From positions 19,868,338 to 19,932,337 of the forward strand of contig NC_049983.1 of assembly GCF_000003815.2 (NCBI RefSeq): a DNA stretch of 64,000 bases, given 5' to 3'. Made by a program: the position numbers and the translations under genes. This stretch comes from Branchiostoma floridae (Eukaryota > Chordata > Leptocardii > Amphioxiformes > Branchiostomatidae). A model generated the notes under the pieces. The model was not told where the DNA came from and did not search any database. It saw nothing but the letters and a program-made list of their open reading frames with translations. Below, one piece after another: positions 1-12,500 of this stretch; the stretch's first letter is position 1; every line of letters begins with the position of its first letter.

Positions 1-257
1 GAGACATTTCTTTACTGCGTTGCTTTGATATTGCCTATACGGCGATTTTAAGGTTTTACCATAGATAAATGACTATTTCGAACATTAAGTTAATAATTGT
101 TTCTTTTTGATATCTCAGAGCTAAAGGTATACTGTAGTTGAAGTGCATGCGTACCTTTCAAAATCGGCTTTACGAAATCTGGAATGCAGTTTTAGATTGG
201 AATTTTGTTTCTACTGCACCATATCGTAACGTTCTAACACTCTTTGACCCCAATCAG

Positions 258-3200
258 GTGGCGTACCAAGCTATCTGGCATTAGAGCTGATTGGACGGCT
301 GGTACCGTTTGAACGTCAATCTCGACCAATCATAGACAGCCTTCTGGAGCAGTCGCGGGCCTGGTGTAAAACATTTTGCGATCACGTGACGCGACGTCCA
401 TTTTTGTTGCCCCGCAGCACGTGCATCTATCCGCCAGGTATTCATTATTCAAATAACAAAAATACTTCAAACTTGATGATTTTATGCTCAGTGCTTTAAA
501 CTTTAAACAAGATATTATCCTGTAACAAGCCTATTTCGAACACATGGGCAGCACATGGTATTACGAATAAAAGTTTGTTGTGTTGCTCTGGTTGTGTTCA
601 AACTATATTTCTAGTCTCCGGTATAAAATATCAACCATGAATATGTGCGATATGAATATCAAGAGCAGTCAAATTAGTGATGAATAGAGACTAATATCAT
701 ATACGTGTGAAACTTTTCTATCGTCCCTACTTTAACAGGCGGTCCCCTGCGGACGACCCTGGCCCATCACAGAGCCGGCATCACGTCCATCGCCATGACC
801 CCAGACGGAGGCTACATGGTGACCGCTGCACGGGACTGCACCATCCGCATCTACGAGAACGAGTCGGACGTCATGGAACTGGAGAGGACACTGACGGGAC
901 ATACAGGTGGTTTGTTTCAATGTAAACATTCTAACAGTATACAGGCTTTTCACACTAGTTACCATTCATGCGTGGGTTAAAGGAATTCTTGGTAATATGT
1001 CGAAGTTGAAGGCACCCAGACATCAACAGTCTCGTCTCTACCATTGTTTCGATTTGTGTAACAATGACGTCATGATAATTATAATTTGAATCCCCCGACC
1101 ACTATGCTGGCGTGTAATTGGATCAAGCAGTAGCATCTTCATGTGGTTTATCGACGTACACTGCGCATGTAATTCAACATGCCGCAAATGACGCCAAATG
1201 AAAAACCTTTATACCATTCACACAGCTAGCACAATGATCGTATTTGGCAACGCCAAAGGGCAAAGCCCGTTTGGTGATTTTCATTGGAAGCTATAATAAG
1301 TACGACAGACAAGCTCGTGTTACCACATACACCACTGGACTTGTCCCGGGATACACAGCCAATTTGTTGACAAAAAAATATACATGTTCCACACCAATTG
1401 CATTTATTTGGCTAGGGAGTGGAAACATTCCTTCACTTCTATACAGGTTACAAATACAGAAAAGTATACATCACTTACATTATAATTTTTCATGGCAGCT
1501 GCTATTGAGGTCCTGTCTGCAGCCCCCAACAATGAGCTGCTGGTGTCCGGCTCGCTGGACAACACCCTAAAGGTGTGGAACCTGGAGACGGGGCGGCTGG
1601 TCATCACCATGGAGGAGGACCACGCCCACTACCAGCACCACGCCCTGCTGACCACCACCATGGACTCCCGCAAGGTGGTCTCACCTGCTGGGAAAGTGGT
1701 GAGTAGGAGAAAGCTGCTCTGTCATTGCATTATGAACTGTGCTGTTGATGATCTAATAACATAGAGTTCCACTATCCCACAGCTTTAACTTCATAGATAG
1801 AAGTGATGTGGAAACATCACAAAGGGATTTGAAACTGATAATTATTTCATATTGACATCTAAAAGATTAATGCTTCGAGGGACTTCTCTTCTTTATATCT
1901 TAGGTCAATGTCTGGGACATAGAGTCTGGCCAGCTGCAGTTCACCTTGAAGGGGCACGAGGGAGCTGTTTCCTGTCTGGCAGTTTCCCATGACAACCAGT
2001 ACATCATCACAGGAGCAGCGAGAACAGGAGAAGACAACACCATCAAGATGTGGAGCACAGAGACAGGGGAGCTGAAAAACAACTTCTCCCACCACACAGA
2101 TCACCTGACCTGTCTCAGGGTCACCCAGGATGGAAGGATTGTTTCCGGGTCAAAGGACACGACACTTTCAGTCATAGACATGGAGAACGGGGAGGTAGTT
2201 CACAGGCTAGAAGGGCACTCCCATCCCGTGTACTCTCTAACCATCACATCAGATGGTAGATATGCAGTATCCGGGTCAGACAAGGTGGTAAAACTGTGGG
2301 ACTTGTCTGAGGGGAAAGAAGTTCACCATTTGCAGGGGCACTACGGCATTGTGGACTGTGTCGGAGTCACCAGCGACAACAAGGTCATCGTGTCCGGAGC
2401 TCGGGACGAACACCTGAATGTCTGGGACTTCCAGAGTGGTCAGCTCATCCAGACACTGGACGGACAAGCAGCAAAGATCACCGCGATGGAGGTGACCGGT
2501 TACATCGTGGTGACGGCGTCCACAGACTCCTACTACACCAAGGTTTGGGACGTCAAACAGAGCAAGATGAAGATGTCCACTCCCAGGTTCATCGACAAGT
2601 ACGGCATTGTGACGGTGTGACGAGTGATGCAGGGTACGTGGTGTACAAACGTGAGGGCAGCGAGAATGAGGTGAACTTGTGGAACTCAAAAGACGGCAAA
2701 GACATCCGAACTATCACTGACAAGGATGGTAAGTTGACTAGCCTTGTCATTATACACATCAATCTTGAGGAAAATTAGCATCCTTAAACTTTCTTTGTTG
2801 CGTAAATCTTGTGTTTTGTGTTAGTAACTCAACTCTTGTGAATCTCCTTTTCCCACGATAGGCTCCATAACATGCTTGATGATCACTCACGACAACAACT
2901 GTGTGGTGACTGGAGACGAGGCAGGTTTTATCAAGCTGTGGAACCTGACCACAGGCCAGTTTATTCGGCAGCTGGACCAGGCCTTAGGTGGCATCAGGTG
3001 CTTCTGGATCACACGTATGGACAGGTATGTAACTATAAAAATAACTACATGTTTGTTTAGATTATTGTATGTAGTTGACGTAAAATGTGTTTCAGTTGTT
3101 TACAGTACTAAATAGATACATTCACTTTGGAGACCACCATTCATTGCTTTCATTGATTGTTAACGCTATTTTGTTTCATAAGGTACCTGGTTGCAGTCAC

Positions 3201-4089
3201 CGACAACAACGCCTTGTCAGCCTGGGATATGGACCCCATGACTCTTCTATGGACCCGCAAGCCAAACTGTGAGGGGAAAATCACCTGCGTTACCATGACA
3301 GACGATAGAAAATACACCGCCATCGGCACAGACAGGAAAGAAATCGTTGTCCTCAACAGTGAGCTAGACAAGATCGAATACCTTCTGGTGGGGCATCAGA
3401 GTCCACTGACATGTTTGAGTGTCAGCCATAACCAGAAGCTGTTGGCGTCAGGGTCGTCAGGTGAAACCATGAGGGTGTGGGACCTGGGCACGGGGAGACT
3501 GGTACACGAGCTGTACGCAAAGTCACCCGTGTTTAAAGGGATCGTGTGTTTGTCGTTTAGTCACGACGACAAATACCTGCTGACCGGGGGTCACGACAGG
3601 TCACTCAAGATGTGGGACCTCGAAACAGGTGGGAGTTTACGGTGTATATTTTGAAATTGACTTTTTCGTGATGAATAGAGTATATTATATCTTGGTTTTT
3701 GTTGAAAATCATTAATAGACACATGCTTTGATTGTGCTTTTCAATTATCTGTCTCAACCATTATAGATAATGTCGACTTTGTATAGTTTTGCTTGTAGTT
3801 TTTTTGTATTTATGTATATTGACAAAAGCTTTCCGCTCATGTGGTCACAGGAAAGCTGCTGACTGCCCAGTACGTGTACGCAACAATTACCAACATTGTG
3901 GCCTGTCGCAACAATATCGTCCTGATCACGAAACTTGGGTATGTGATTGTGGAGGACATCCTGCTTCCGGCGACTCGTCCACTTCAAGAGGAGGGGGGTG
4001 TAGGGCCTCCTGGAAAACATCGCAGTGTGGATACAAGTAGAAAGCAGAAGAAGATGAAGAAAAGCTGTTTTCGTTGTCGCATTCTGTAG
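258..4089 (+). CDS. NACHT/WD-repeat protein (NWD1/NWD2-like), C-terminal part, 5' end outside window
   Basis: Exons read in one continuous phase: 258-437, 739-906, 1499-1698, 1904-2728, 2862-3024, 3183-3628 and 3851-4089 (stop TAG 4087-4089). All have GT-AG borders. The first exon encodes a segment ending in LPRSTCIYPPGGPL across the splice, resembling the linker just before the WD40 repeats of NWD1/NWD2. About a dozen WD40 repeats follow, each with a VWD/LWN/MWD-type end (for example LKVWNLETG, VKLWDLSEG, LKMWDLETG). The NACHT ATPase part would lie left of the window. The protein ends in a basic stretch, KKMKKSCFRCRIL. WD40 propellers are protein-interaction platforms; in NWD proteins they sit behind a STAND-type NTPase. 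Exon 1904-2728 carries an apparent one-base frameshift at about 2615-2620, which stops the frame until it reopens as GVTSDAGYVV. WD-repeat identity is certain; the NWD assignment is probable. Confidence 0.85.
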
Positions 4090-4414
4090 AATAATGATGA
4101 AAAGATATAGATGGAAAAAAAACTAAAATGCCTCCGCCCCTGAGGCGTAGCCAAAAAAATCCCCGGAAATCATTAGAGAGATATACTTGATGTGACAGAA
4201 AGGTCATGAGTGAGATTAGGGTCCAGCTACTTCTCAAACTTGTGATTAAGTTTGTCCACTTTTCCCATGTTTTCCTACCTTCCACAGAACTGTATTAATG
4301 TGGTACATGGTGTATGTCGTTGCGCTTTTAGAAAACAGAAAGAATGGAAGATATTTACGAAAAAGGCATATATTTCCGATATACGACATTGTACATGATG
4401 ATTTCTGCAATCTC

Positions 4415-4440
4415 AATAAATAAATAGATAAATAAATACT
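4415..4440 (+). terminator. Clustered AATAAA polyadenylation signals
   Basis: Several overlapping AATAAA hexamers begin at 4415, about 330 bases after the stop of the WD-repeat gene, in A/T-rich sequence. This is a plausible 3' end for that transcript. No transcript evidence is available here. Confidence 0.4.
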
Positions 4441-4686
4441 GATGTACTGACAAATAGTACACATTTGTACCAAAGCATTTGCAACAACTAGCACTGCTGA
4501 AAGTGTGCATTACATATACATGATGTATATGTGATATTTTGTTACCTTCATTGCATGCACTTAAAGTAAATCTACATGTTTGAAACGTTTAAATTCATCC
4601 ACAGAATCCACAAAATCAAAACTTTGACTACTAGTATCTTTCGATATAAATCCAAGCAGGTGCAAAAAAGCGTCAGCTAAATAGCA

Positions 4687-6424
4687 TCACAAACTAAAGA
4701 GATCGTCCCTGAGATTTTGTTTTGAGCCGCTGGCATTTCTGGTCCTAGTGCTAGTGCCTGCATTGCCGTTGTTTTCCGATAGGGGTTCCCACACGAGGGA
4801 CTGATAATTTGAGCCAGGACGAGATCGACGACGATCAGGTATTTCCCTGTTGCTATGACGACGGATCCTTAGTGGTGTGTATGGAGAAAGCCCTTCTTCT
4901 GTGGTCCCAGACTCGTCCCCTCTAAGAACAGTGGTATCTCCCGTGCTGGCCCTGCAATACAAGACCTTAAACTTTCAACAGTTGTATTTACTTGTACTTC
5001 ACATATGCCTATGGCATTCCAGACATTTCCAGCGATCAGGATGATAAAATTGAGGTTTTAGAGGTAAGTCTTCAAAATTACCAGACTAAAAGGGCTTCTC
5101 GTGTCGGCATAGTTTCAATCAGAAACGGATAGTTAAACGTGCAGAATGCAATTTTGAACGGAATAATCAAAACTACTTCAAAAGCCACACTTCTAGCTGT
5201 AATACAAAATCTTACAGTTGGACCACATTGTGACAACACCGAGATCACATACCTCCTTCTGGATAGCGTCAGAGCGCGCAAGCTCTCTATAGGCGGAGGT
5301 GTAGGCGGTCGTCGGTGGTCGCGAGGGTCGCTTTGTAGCGGTGCGTAAATTCCTTCATCCTCTTTACATGGAGGAGTCGCTATTCTGATAACGGGGGGCT
5401 TTTGTGGCGCAGGTCTTCCACGCGCGATGTTCTTGAAGTAGAGTTCACGTGTTAAAACGCGAGTGATACTTCCCGTGTCTTTTGCAGTCCACACTTTAAG
5501 CTCTTCGCAGCACTTCATGAGCAGCAAGTTGTACGAGACCTCGTCTTTAACCATGCCCTCAGGTAACACAACTGCCGAGGTAGTGGCCGCGGGAAGTTCC
5601 AGAAACTGGTACAACACGGCGCCGTTTGCACCAGTCCTGAGCAAGCATGCGCTGATCATTCTATCTTCTCTTGCTTGTACCAGCCTAAAGATACCCGTGA
5701 ATGTGTCTTGGCAAAATTTGGGGGTTTCACCGTTCGTTTGTAGCACGGTTATAGGGAAGGTATCTGAGGCAAGCTTGTCTATGGTCTCCTCTTCTGGGCT
5801 CTGCTCAGCAACGACACTTGCGACGGCCAAGAACTTTGCACTACAATCTAGAGAGAGTGTCAAGTAATCATTATTTTCGTTAAGACAGGCCAGCGTCCAG
5901 TTAGAGTGCAGCTGTCGTTTGCTGGGCGGTTTTGTATGTACGCCTTCTATCCCCAGACAGTGAATTTCCTCTCCAGCATTCACTAGTATTTGTGAAGACG
6001 AATTCCCAGACGATCCTAGCTCTGACACCGCTTCTGTTGCTATGACTTTATTTGGTAGATACTCCGCCAGTTCCTTCACTCCTTGAAACCTGTCCTTTGT
6101 TGTCTGTTTGTTTGACATTCGCACGAACCTGGACTTGCAGGAGAGCGGTATGGACAGCCATGGTCCCACCATGGTCCTGTCTCTGTCTCCCGCCATGCAC
6201 CTGGCCACAACAAACCTCGAGTTATCCTTCCGCAACCCAACCAGTAAAAGCAGGGCGCCGTCAGGAAAGTCTGCGCCATTTTCACCCGTCAGTTTGACGA
6301 TTTGAGGCAGGTGGAATTGCTCTAACACCAGGTTCAGTGGTAGAACGGCGTCGCTCCATGTTAGACTTTCCAACAACGGCTCAGTTGTAGACTGACATTG
6401 TCCAGGTCTGGGAGAAGCCGCCAT
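4687..6424 (-). CDS. CABIT-domain adaptor protein (GAREM/THEMIS superfamily)
   Basis: Two coding exons on the minus strand: 6424-5253, then 4951-4687. They join in phase (AGAAGGAG + G) to give 478 residues. The N-terminal part, LESLTWSDAVLPLNLVLEQF followed by HLPQIVKL, closely resembles the start of the GAREM CABIT domain. Two half-domain cores are visible: LSIPLSCKSRFVRM near residue 90 and LSLDCSAKFLAVA near residue 200, each with the conserved Cys...F spacing of CABIT domains. After the single CABIT comes a proline-rich, basic tail (GRPAPQKPP, RRPPTPPP) with tyrosines in YAPL and YQSL contexts, which are potential SH3/SH2-adaptor sites. CABIT proteins act as cytosolic adaptors linking receptor tyrosine signalling to GRB2. 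One CABIT rather than THEMIS's two favours a GAREM-like protein. No SAM domain is seen. ATG 6424 follows a GGCGGCTTCTCCC-type 5' end and begins MAASPRPG. Confidence 0.8.
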
Positions 6425-9400
6425 CTTGGAGGAAGTAAACGGTCTTTAAAAAACAACAACAGAACAGAAGCAACAGTTGTAGAAAATTAAAGCGTCAAGA
6501 CTTCACACAGTCGATCGTTCCAGGTCTTCTTTTTCAAATACTTGTACTCCAATACAAGCTGTCTGACTCTGAATCCGATCAAGCAATTTTGCACAAGCCG
6601 TTAAAGTTCGTGTTTGCCACCTGTCTCATTAGTATGCGTATGGCATGATGATCGACTGATGAAATGCCCCTAAGCTATTACAGAGACATAAAACCGCGCC
6701 TTTGTTCATTATGACACCGTTGACCCTGTGCAGAATTGTGTTCATCCAAGCGTTACCTCACATGAACTGTCGTCATAAGACTACCTCAAGTTACCCAGAC
6801 TTACAGAAAACAACTGATACAATACGACAAAATGATTATGATAAAATGAGAAAATCATTTTGGTAATAAAGATACGACGAAAATCTGTTATAGATGTTGT
6901 GGCGCGTTGTAAATTGTTCATGTGTGCAGTGTTTCTATTCAAGGAGAGCAATTACGATAATGGCATTTGCCATACAGTTTATTGTCGTTCCTGTAATTGG
7001 ATGGAGCGCTTAGAGACCCTAATAAATGATGATTTGTTTGAAGGCTTGTAGGTCTTATTTTTCTACAATATCATGTTTGTAATGTATCAGTTGCAAAGGG
7101 AGACATCCCACTGCACCATTCCAACACCAATGTCTTTTGTGGCAAATAAAACAAAAACGACACATATTTTACCATCGATAACTGATTTAATAGAATCTTG
7201 TCAACTTACACCACAGTCTTTGATAAGATATATGATGTCAACAAGTATTTTTTTTTTAATTTCATGTGAACTAAACAAAACAGTATGCAGGAATACAAAA
7301 CAAGACTAGAAAGGCCGACATTTGCTTGGGTGCAAATACAGCATATTTCAGCCATGCCCATTCCCACGCAACATTGGACTGTTTCAAGTCACCCCTGCGC
7401 AAAAGTGCAATATTTAAACTGTAAGTTATCCCCCAAAGAGAACTAATATTGTGAATTGATTCCAGGTCAAAACAGAGCTTGCCCAATATGAACCGGGCCC
7501 ATATGGAAGAATATAGTCTTCCACAGGAGCGCCTATAGCTATGCATAACTGATTGGCTTTTAGAATTGCGGCAGCTCCTATTTTTCCGAGAGTGAAAAAA
7601 AAACGCATCTTCCATTCAGAAGATTTTCATCATGAAATTACATGACGCCATTCAACAATTTCCACTTCGACAACTAGGTGTAAGTACCGTCATAATCTCC
7701 TCGTGATGTGGGTACATTTATCATTGCATTGAACTTTTTTTTAATCAAGTAAGGCATACGTTTTAATAATTGTCAAGCAGGTACAGGTGTTGTGTAGTAG
7801 TAGTGTGTTGTTGTTGTTGTTGTTTTTTTCAAGCTAAAAACTTCAATCTTCTTGTTTTGTATGAGCCATTACATAAACGGAGACGTCTCGAATTTTTACA
7901 AGAATTTTACCACCCTGTCGCGTGTCGCTTCATTTCTTTTCTGAAAAATCCCAGGACCAACAAGTTAACTTGATTTGGCTTTATCTATATATTTCATTTT
8001 CCTTCGAATTCTTTGTTAAGTATATGCCCTGCATACCACTGTTAAATTGTTTTACTTTGTATGCAATCAGCCATCGGACGTAATCTTGTCTGAGTGTTGT
8101 AATTTCCTGCTCGTAGCGTGCGAGACCTGGAGGATAGGAGTTTCTACCTTGTTTGGGGGTTTCTTTTCGGAGGTCAGTGGTGATACTCTGGTGCTAAGAG
8201 TGTTTTATTGGGCTCAAACTCTGGCAGTTTAAAGTTACTTACAATTTGAATGTACAAAGTTTACGTCAAAAAAGAACAACAACAACACTAACGTTAGAAG
8301 TACGTACATTTGTTTGGGAAAAAATACATGCATTCTCGCCACTGTCAAACTTACGTATCAAAACTAAACGCAAACTGTCCAAAGTAACATTTTCTCGATT
8401 GTCTCGACTAACCCCCAAAGTCAAATCTGCCAAAAATGATTGATAGTGCCATGCGGACTGTTGGTAAATTCATCGACACAGACTTGTATTCTGACGTTCA
8501 ATGCACGCGTACCGTCCGCTACCGCTCAAATGACCCTGTCTGAACTCCAAATCCTCGCAAACTACAATTTCAAACCGGGCACAGGGTAACATATGGCCAC
8601 TGTGTAAGGCTGTAATATGCATCTGTTTGTGTATAAACGGTATTGCAAGGCCCCGCTTATGAATATTAACTAGCATTCGCCTTTCTCGTCGCTGATTGGC
8701 TGGCGTCCATAAAGTAATCAACTCTCGCTCTCCCCAGACCGCTGGCACCTGGCACCTGTGGGCTCTGGGGTCACGGGAGTTCACGGGAGAAGGCCGAAAG
8801 AAAACCAATTTCCCCTCAGAAAAGTGCAGAAATTAATAATTTGAAATTGGTTCATGCCAAAAATTTTACTTGGATCATTTTACCAACTATCTAATGCCTA
8901 TCTACACCAAATTTAAGGTCATTCCATTGTAATTCAATGGTACAGGGGGTCAAAATATACCGTTGTGGTCAAAACGTGACCTTTAAACTTCAATAAAATA
9001 ATTTTAGAGGCAGATATGAAAAAAATGAGAAAAAGTCACCTCGGTATTGACCCACTCTACTCTTGTGCCAAATTTCAGGTCATTCGGTCCCGGAACGACG
9101 GAGATGATTCGATTTGAAGATTTGACAGGAGAAAGAAAGAAAGAAAGAAAGAAACATTACGAATACAATATATTTCACCATACCATATATGGTATGGCTG
9201 AAATATAATAAACGTCCTTAAACACAAAAGGTGACAAGAATACATAAAACATATATACATCATAGCTTACCGAATTCTAAAAAAAACTATTTTTCTTTCG
9301 TATACAGTTGTAGCACAGCAAAAGTTATGAATACAGCGAATTAGCACATCACAGTAAGGCATGACTGTCAGAAGAATGTTTTATGTACAAAGTGGTTCTT

Positions 9401-9501
9401 TCCAGTTCACTAACGAATTTTTCACAGTTCACCCAAACACACACTATGGGTGCCTACCGACACAAAGGTTACACACTATTTTTTTTCACATAACCAATGA
9501 C
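6425..9501. other. Intergenic region, no gene recognised
   Basis: Open frames in this stretch are short and show no recognisable domain or splice structure. It holds A/T-rich unique sequence, a short GTT run near 7805-7830, and an interspersed repeat at 8830-9200 (listed separately). Confidence 0.6.
8830..9200 (+). repeat. Interspersed repeat with (GAAA)n tract and palindromic end
   Basis: A stretch of duplicated-looking phrases (accaaatttaaggtcattcc, then a second ccaaatttcaggtcattcgg) is followed by a GAAA microsatellite at about 9131-9155. A 20-base perfect palindrome, ccataccatatatggtatgg, lies at about 9178-9197. The layout is typical of non-autonomous interspersed repeats with a microsatellite 3' end. 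The family is not identified. Confidence 0.45.
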
Positions 9502-12500
9502 TTATACTATTAGTTTAGCCGGTACTGTCCCGTCAGCCTCGTCGTACTCGAAGTCCAGCCCGGTTCCCCCTAACGCCCTCCTGAACATGGCGTCAAAGCT
9601 GTCACTCTGCTCCAGCGTGAAGTGCTGCTTCCAGTCCCCAACAACACCTGCATGAAAACATAGGAAAACAGTAGTAAGTGACTGTGAATCAGAGCCACCT
9701 AGCGGCATTGAACAACATAATGATTGCAAATTAGCCAAAACACAATTTTGGATTTAGAAACCGGACGATAATTCCCAATGTTGTTTTTTTACCTCATATT
9801 GTTCGAGTCTACATTTTGTAAAGCTTGATTTTCTAGGTAACTAAACATTTTTTTTCACCGTTATCAAATTCTTTGTGAACGAGACAGGTTTTATTTTTAC
9901 AAAATGTGTGCAGTGTTTTTGCTACATACCTTTTCTGGCAAGGACTTTCTTCCCAGCATGTTGTGACTTAGCCATGTTTGCCTTCATGCTGCCGAAGGTA
10001 CAGTCGTTGACTACGTCTTGAAGTGTGTCTTCGTCCAGAGACACTTCAAGGAAATTTGCCACCTTTTTAACTGCTGCACGAAGATCCTGGAGTCAAGAAA
10101 AGGCGTTTGAGAACAATGTAGATTTTGGACCCTGAAGACTTGGCTTTCTGTCATTCCTCCTAGAAACATGTGCAATTACAATGCATTCTCATCTACATAT
10201 CTCCTCATCTCGAACAGATAGCAATTTTGTATAATATACTGTAAACAGCGGTCCTCCCCATTACATTCATTATTCCCGTGCCACTGATTACATGTAAGCT
10301 CATGAGTCCCTGCAGTAGTTTTTGTACATAAAATACATTCCCCTTGTCTCAAATATAAATCCATGCCACAGAAAGGGGACGAGAGAAAAGGAAAATACAT
10401 GAGGGGTGAAGGACAGAGAACCAAACTATACACGGACATTGCCTTACCTTCTTCATATCCTCGTACTTGATGAAGAGGAAGTGTGGATCGTTGTGCATCT
10501 GCCACCAGCCCGACAGGTGGTCAAAGTACGAGCCCCAACCAGCTGGAGGTACAGGGATAGAAAAACGTAAGTATCCTATCGATATATCTCCTGTAGAAAT
10601 CCCGTTCCCTTACCTCATCTAAATAGTTCCTCTCGTGCCTATTTAATAGGGCCTTCATTCCCAGCCCCCTGATGCGGCGAACGTCTTAAAACAAATGAGC
10701 TACTTGTGGCCAAATCGAATGGTTAAAGGGATGTACGCAAAGCAGTATGATTGATCTTTTAATGTTTATTGTCATTTTGGACAGTACATTCAATTGGATT
10801 TCACAAACACCATGTTATCTATGAAAGCGAGTGTATTAATCCCTTCCTTTATTCCTCACTCATTCCAGCACTCACTCATACACCCAGTTATTCTCCTTTC
10901 TTCCTTTCACTGGCTCATTCTTTACCTTTTCCTTGTAGGAACTCCTGGCTGAAGCTGTCCCACTTGAGCGGCACCTTGGAGCCTGACTGCTGGTGTGTCT
11001 TATTGACGAAGTGATAGCTGGAGACAGCCGTGTCCTTCGGGTTCCTCATCACAACAAGGACCTTCACCTGACAGGAGTTAAGAAGAATGTTAAACAATTA
11101 CGTAAAGATTACAGATCGATTTCACCGGTACTGCTATCGGTATATCAGAAAAGTTTGGCGACATACATGACGTCATTAGCAAGCGGTTTGGCGACATACA
11201 TGACGTCATTAGCAAGCGGCATATGATACAAAAGGGTTTATCAGCATGTCAGGGCTGGGTGTAAAGTAGAATAAAGGAAAACGATCGATGTTTTGCTTAC
11301 ATTTCCGGTGGGTTTCGAGAGTCCTGGCGGTACGAACTGGCGCGGCAGGTGTGTGGTGATGACTCGCGGGGAGGCCATGTCTTCCAGGGACACGTGTGAC
11401 GGCTTGGAGGAGCCGGGGACGGTGGACTCAAGGAGTCTCCCGATCTCCTCAGACGTCCTGTCCGCTTTACCGCCGACTGACAAGACTCTACTGACTATCT
11501 CCAGCATCCATGTTGTTCCTGTATAGGGCGAGGAAGGTGGGGTGTTATCACCTTGCACTTGTAAAAGGCCTGTTTCTTTCTTCTTGTCCGTTAGTATTTC
11601 ACTACTGAACGCTAAGTTCAGGGATTGCGCTCCAAAAGTTAGCAGTGTATAACGATAATGTATAAAATGATTTTAAAAATTATGTCAGCGTGTCTTAGCA
11701 TGAAAGTTCATCTGTGTTGGTAAATGACATTGTGGAAAAACTAAACTTTACTTAACCAACACTAAGATTAATTGGGACTTACCCCAAATTTTCAGCCGAC
11801 TCCGTCAGCCTTGTTCACGGAATGGACCCGTCTGCTGTAACTTCCGGACGTGACGTCAGGGACACACGACTGCAGCAGAGGGTCGTAGATGCCAGATAAC
11901 CTGTGTCGCCCCCCGTCTCTGTTTAGGACACTCTTACAGTTATAAAAGAGGACGGCTCGCTTCAGATCAGAATTTACAGAAAGAAAACCCACACTGATCA
12001 GTACTTGAACTTTTCTTCCAACCATCCGCTAGACCACAAACTAGGGGTCATTCGCACCCTGTTCCATCGGGCAGAGACCATTATCACTGATCCTCAGGAC
12101 AAAGAGGAGGAGAAGGATCACGTGATCCAGTCCCTAAAACGGTGTGGTTACCCCGATTGGGCCATCAAAAAGGCAACTACACCTAAGCCATCCCAGTCAG
12201 TACAAACTACAAAAACCACCTCTTCCAAACCTAACAAGGGGTTAGTGGTCTTGCCGTATTCTAAGGGTATTTCTGAAGCACTACGTAGGACCTTCGGGAA
12301 ATATGGAATAAAGACCTGCTTCAAACCGACCCAGACTTTAAGAAAGGTACTTGTATCACCGAAAGACAAAACACCTAGGGAGAGCAAATGTGGAGTAGTC
12401 TACCATATACGTTGCCAAGGTAATACAAACAAAGGTCAGTGCAAGGAATCGTATATCGGAGAAACAGAACGCGCATTAAAAACGAGATTCCTGGAACACC

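Noticed and set aside
2276-2689. A 137-codon minus-strand frame
   Set aside because: It lies antisense to the WD-repeat exon and is a shadow of its codon bias.
5463-5867. A 134-codon plus-strand frame
   Set aside because: It is antisense to the CABIT exon, which has clear family similarity.
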